Shown here: in pieces, positions 61,856 through 64,000 of the stretch | Layout of the letters: each line of letters starts with the position of its first letter | Position numbering within the stretch: the stretch's first letter is position 1 | From: Pseudoglutamicibacter cumminsii | GTDB lineage: Bacteria; Actinomycetota; Actinomycetes; Actinomycetales; Micrococcaceae | NCBI RefSeq assembly: GCF_016907775.1 | Contig: NZ_JAFBCO010000001.1 | Location: forward strand, 1,612,001 to 1,676,000 | Direction of reading: 5' to 3' | DNA: 64,000 nt | Notes under the pieces: model-generated | Databases searched by the model: none | Told to the model about the DNA's origin: nothing | Seen by the model: the letters and a program-made list of their open reading frames with translations, nothing else | Position numbers and translations under genes: made by a program

Positions 61856-62517
61856 GCCACGAGACGGCCAACATCGAAGAAACAGACGCAACTGATGCGG
61901 CGCAGTTCCGTGAAGGGCTTGAAGCCGTGCTGATGGTCGCCGACCGTCCGCTCACGGAAACGGAGCTCGCTGAGCTGCTGGAGGTCGATGCGGCGGGCAT
62001 CAGCCGCGTGCTCCACGAGCTCGCGGCAGAGTATGATGGAAAGTCGCGCTCCACATACCAAGCCAACACAGACGACGGCAACAGAGACCAAGCCAACACC
62101 GACCAAGGCTTCAGCGTTCGTCGTGGATTCCAGCTCCGCAGAGTAGGTGGCGGTTGGCGTATCGGGGCGCGGCAGGAGCATCGTGAGCTTGTATCTCGCT
62201 TTGTTCTCGAGGGCCAAACGGCCAAGCTTTCAGCCGCCGCGATGGAAACCCTGGCGATCATTGCGTATCGGCAGCCGGTGTCCCGAGCCCGCATCGCAAG
62301 CATCCGTGGAGTGAACGCGGACGGCGTGGTGCGCACCCTGATGACGCGCGGTTTGATCGAACAGGTCGCGACCGATGAGGTCACTGGGGCGGGTCTCTTT
62401 GGGACCACGCCGGTACTTCTGGAAAGATTAGGCGTAGACAGCCTCGAAGAACTTCCAGACCTGTCGCCACTTTTGCCAGGTGTTGAAAACTTGGATGATG
62501 TACTGCCCTCGTTGTGA
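61852..62517 (+). CDS. scpB: Segregation and condensation protein B
   Basis: 221 aa, two winged helices that bind ScpA. EAVLMVADRPLTETELAELL and the second ETLAIIAYRQPVSRARIASI are diagnostic. An insertion of about 25 residues (STYQANTDDGNRDQANTDQG) with a short repeat (QANTD) separates the first winged helix from LRRVGGGW. It overlaps scpA by 4 nt. Confidence 0.95.
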   Translation: MSHETANIEETDATDAAQFREGLEAVLMVADRPLTETELAELLEVDAAGISRVLHELAAEYDGKSRSTYQANTDDGNRDQANTDQGFSVRRGFQLRRVGGGWRIGARQEHRELVSRFVLEGQTAKLSAAAMETLAIIAYRQPVSRARIASIRGVNADGVVRTLMTRGLIEQVATDEVTGAGLFGTTPVLLERLGVDSLEELPDLSPLLPGVENLDDVLPSL

Positions 62518-62570
62518 TAATGACGGCGACGGCGGAATAGTCATTCGCTAATCGAAGGACGTTGAGACGT

Positions 62571-63674
62571 ATGACTCGCCAGACTGGATCGAATTCGCGT
62601 GGGGGTTCGCGCCGCCGCGGGCACGGTAAACCGAAGGAACAGCCGAAGGGCTTCCAAGCGGGGCAGGTTCGCCGTGGTCGTGCCCCGAAGCAGGATGAAG
62701 TAGACCAGTACGCGGGCGGTCAGAAGCCTCAGCTTGGCGGCCAGAAGAGCAACGCACAGAAGCGTGGTGGCGCTAAAGGCGGCGCCCAGAAACACGGCGC
62801 CCAGCAGCGCGGTGGGCAGCAGCGTGGCCAGAAGCCGCGTGGTCCGCGTGCTTTCGCTGAGGATCGTTTCAATGATCTTGGTCCGGTGCGTCGTCGCCGC
62901 CGCGGCCCGTCGACTCCGGTGGATTCTGGCCCACGTAAGGAGCACAGCGATGGCGAGCGTTTGCAGAAGGTCATGGCTAACGCGGGTGTCGCGTCGCGCC
63001 GTGCGAGTGAGGAGATCATCCTCGCGGGTCGCGTTGAGGTCAACCACCAGATCGTGACTGAACTGGGTACGCGTGTGGATCCTGAGGTGGATGTGATCCA
63101 CGTCGACGGCATCCGTCTGCAACTCGACACGGAGAAGACTTACCTGGTCTTCAATAAGCCAGCAGGTGTCGTCACCTCGATGAATGATCCCGAGGGCCGC
63201 AAGGACATTTCCGATTTCTTGCGCGAGGGGCAGGCAGAGCGTTTGTATCACGTGGGCCGTCTGGATTATGAGACGGAAGGGCTGCTGTTGTTGACCAACG
63301 ATGGTGAGCTTGCGCACCGCTTGACCCACCCGTCGTTCGAGGTGTCTAAGACGTATCTGGTTCAAATCCGTGGCCCGCTGCCTGATGGTGTGGGTGCACA
63401 GATGCGTGAAGGCATTGAGCTTGAAGACGGATTGGCGAAGGTTGATTCGTTCCGTCTGGTTGATGGGTCCGGTAAGGACCTGTTGGCTGAAGTGGTCTTG
63501 CATGAGGGCCGTAACCGGATTGTGCGCCGCCTGTTTGATGCGGTCGGTTTCCCGGTGCGCCGCCTGGTTCGTACTCAGATTGGCCCGATCACGTTGGGGC
63601 AGCAGCGCCAGGGTTCGGTGCGTCGCCTGAGCAAGACTGAGGTGGGGCACCTGCTAGCGGAAGTGGGTTTGTAG
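62571..63674 (+). CDS. rluB: 23S rRNA pseudouridine synthase RluB/RsuA family
   Basis: 367 aa from ATG 62571; TTG 62562 is also in frame. Residues 1-125 form a disordered Gly/Gln/Lys/Arg tract with GAQ, GGQ and RGG repeats. An S4 domain (about 128-185, ERLQKVMANAGVASRRASEE) precedes the catalytic domain with VGRLDYETEGLLLLTNDG (catalytic Asp). The final segment QGSVRRLSKTEVGHLL is typical. It follows scpB as in many Gram-positives. Confidence 0.93.
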   Translation: MTRQTGSNSRGGSRRRGHGKPKEQPKGFQAGQVRRGRAPKQDEVDQYAGGQKPQLGGQKSNAQKRGGAKGGAQKHGAQQRGGQQRGQKPRGPRAFAEDRFNDLGPVRRRRRGPSTPVDSGPRKEHSDGERLQKVMANAGVASRRASEEIILAGRVEVNHQIVTELGTRVDPEVDVIHVDGIRLQLDTEKTYLVFNKPAGVVTSMNDPEGRKDISDFLREGQAERLYHVGRLDYETEGLLLLTNDGELAHRLTHPSFEVSKTYLVQIRGPLPDGVGAQMREGIELEDGLAKVDSFRLVDGSGKDLLAEVVLHEGRNRIVRRLFDAVGFPVRRLVRTQIGPITLGQQRQGSVRRLSKTEVGHLLAEVGL

Positions 63675-63677
63675 GCC

Positions 63678-64000
63678 GTGGCTGAGGGGTACCTTCAGGG
63701 TCCTGTCCTGGTGATTGGGACGGGGCTTTTGGGCACGTCGGCGGCGCTGGGTTTGCGTGCTGTTGGCCTTGAGGTTGGTTTGCGGGATGCCTCGCCGACT
63801 GCGCAGCGTATCGCTGTGGATATGGGCGCTGGTTTTTTGGCGCCGCAGGGCACGGATTTTGCGCCTTCTTTGGTGATTGTCGCTACGCCGCCGGATGTGA
63901 CGCCGGGGATCATTGCGCAGGCTTTGGTCGAGTTCTCTGAGGCGGTTGTGATCGATTTGGCCTCGGTCAAGGGCTCGATCATTGATGTGCTGAAGGCTGA
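63678..64000 (+). CDS. tyrA: Prephenate dehydrogenase, 5' part
   Basis: At least 107 aa from GTG 63678, 3 bp after rluB; cut by the window end. The NAD-binding motif VIGTGLLGTSAALGL is at about 12-26, followed by VIVATPPDVTPGII and VIDLASVKGSI, both typical of TyrA. It would convert prephenate to 4-hydroxyphenylpyruvate in tyrosine synthesis. Confidence 0.88.
   Translation, partial: MAEGYLQGPVLVIGTGLLGTSAALGLRAVGLEVGLRDASPTAQRIAVDMGAGFLAPQGTDFAPSLVIVATPPDVTPGIIAQALVEFSEAVVIDLASVKGSIIDVLKA

Overview
The window is a stretch of conserved chromosomal core from a high-G+C Gram-positive bacterium, almost certainly an actinobacterium of the Micrococcaceae (Micrococcales). The evidence is the 16S rRNA sequence, a 23S rRNA of about 3.1 kb, GTG/TTG starts, leaderless -10 promoters (TAnnnT about 6 nt before the start codon), a PriA-type isomerase, an actinobacterial HelD, and an Arthrobacter-like gene order (miaB-miaA-dapF position-methyltransferase-hflX-helicase-lexA-his-infC-pheST-arg). 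The 16S looks closest to small skin- or urine-associated Arthrobacter relatives (Pseudoglutamicibacter-like), but genus is only a guess. I see no phage, insertion sequence, CRISPR array, tRNA gene or clear horizontally acquired island.

Layout. 1-9.7 kb: tRNA modification (miaB, miaA), a DapF homologue that has lost both catalytic cysteines, an RsmC-like methyltransferase, hflX coupled to a DinG-like helicase, and lexA divergent from a membrane-LysM protein (SOS pair). 9.9-15.8 kb: histidine genes hisC, hisB, hisH, a small membrane protein and priA, then an SseB-like protein and an MFS transporter. 15.9-19.9 kb: a DUF1844 protein, infC (ATC start, attenuator-like leader), rpmI, rplT, a SpoU-type methyltransferase and a MutT-like Nudix. 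20-25.7 kb: an LppM-like lipoprotein, pheST and a quinone oxidoreductase. 25.9-35 kb: argCJBDFR, a convergent ankyrin gene, argH and apt; argG is not here.

35-41.5 kb: two related lipoproteins, helD, tyrS and a ferritin. 41.6-47.7 kb: one complete rRNA operon (16S-23S-5S) with tandem promoters and no spacer tRNAs. 47.9-50.5 kb: an aldehyde dehydrogenase / zinc alcohol dehydrogenase pair on the minus strand. 50.9-58.4 kb: a run with start/stop overlaps or short gaps (TPR protein, HAD phosphatase, 63-aa protein, tlyA, nadK, recN, Nudix, xerD). 58.5-64 kb: mgtE on the minus strand, then parA-scpA-scpB-rluB-tyrA (tyrA cut by the window end).

The most notable signals are the catalytically dead DapF homologue in the dapF syntenic slot; short tandem repeats that include the stop codon and run into the 3' flank of at least six genes, several in frame so that they give serial stops; a LexA-type box at the lexA/LysM intergenic region and a second one upstream of the LppM-like lipoprotein; and hairpins in the infC-rpmI-rplT transcript that may be autoregulatory.
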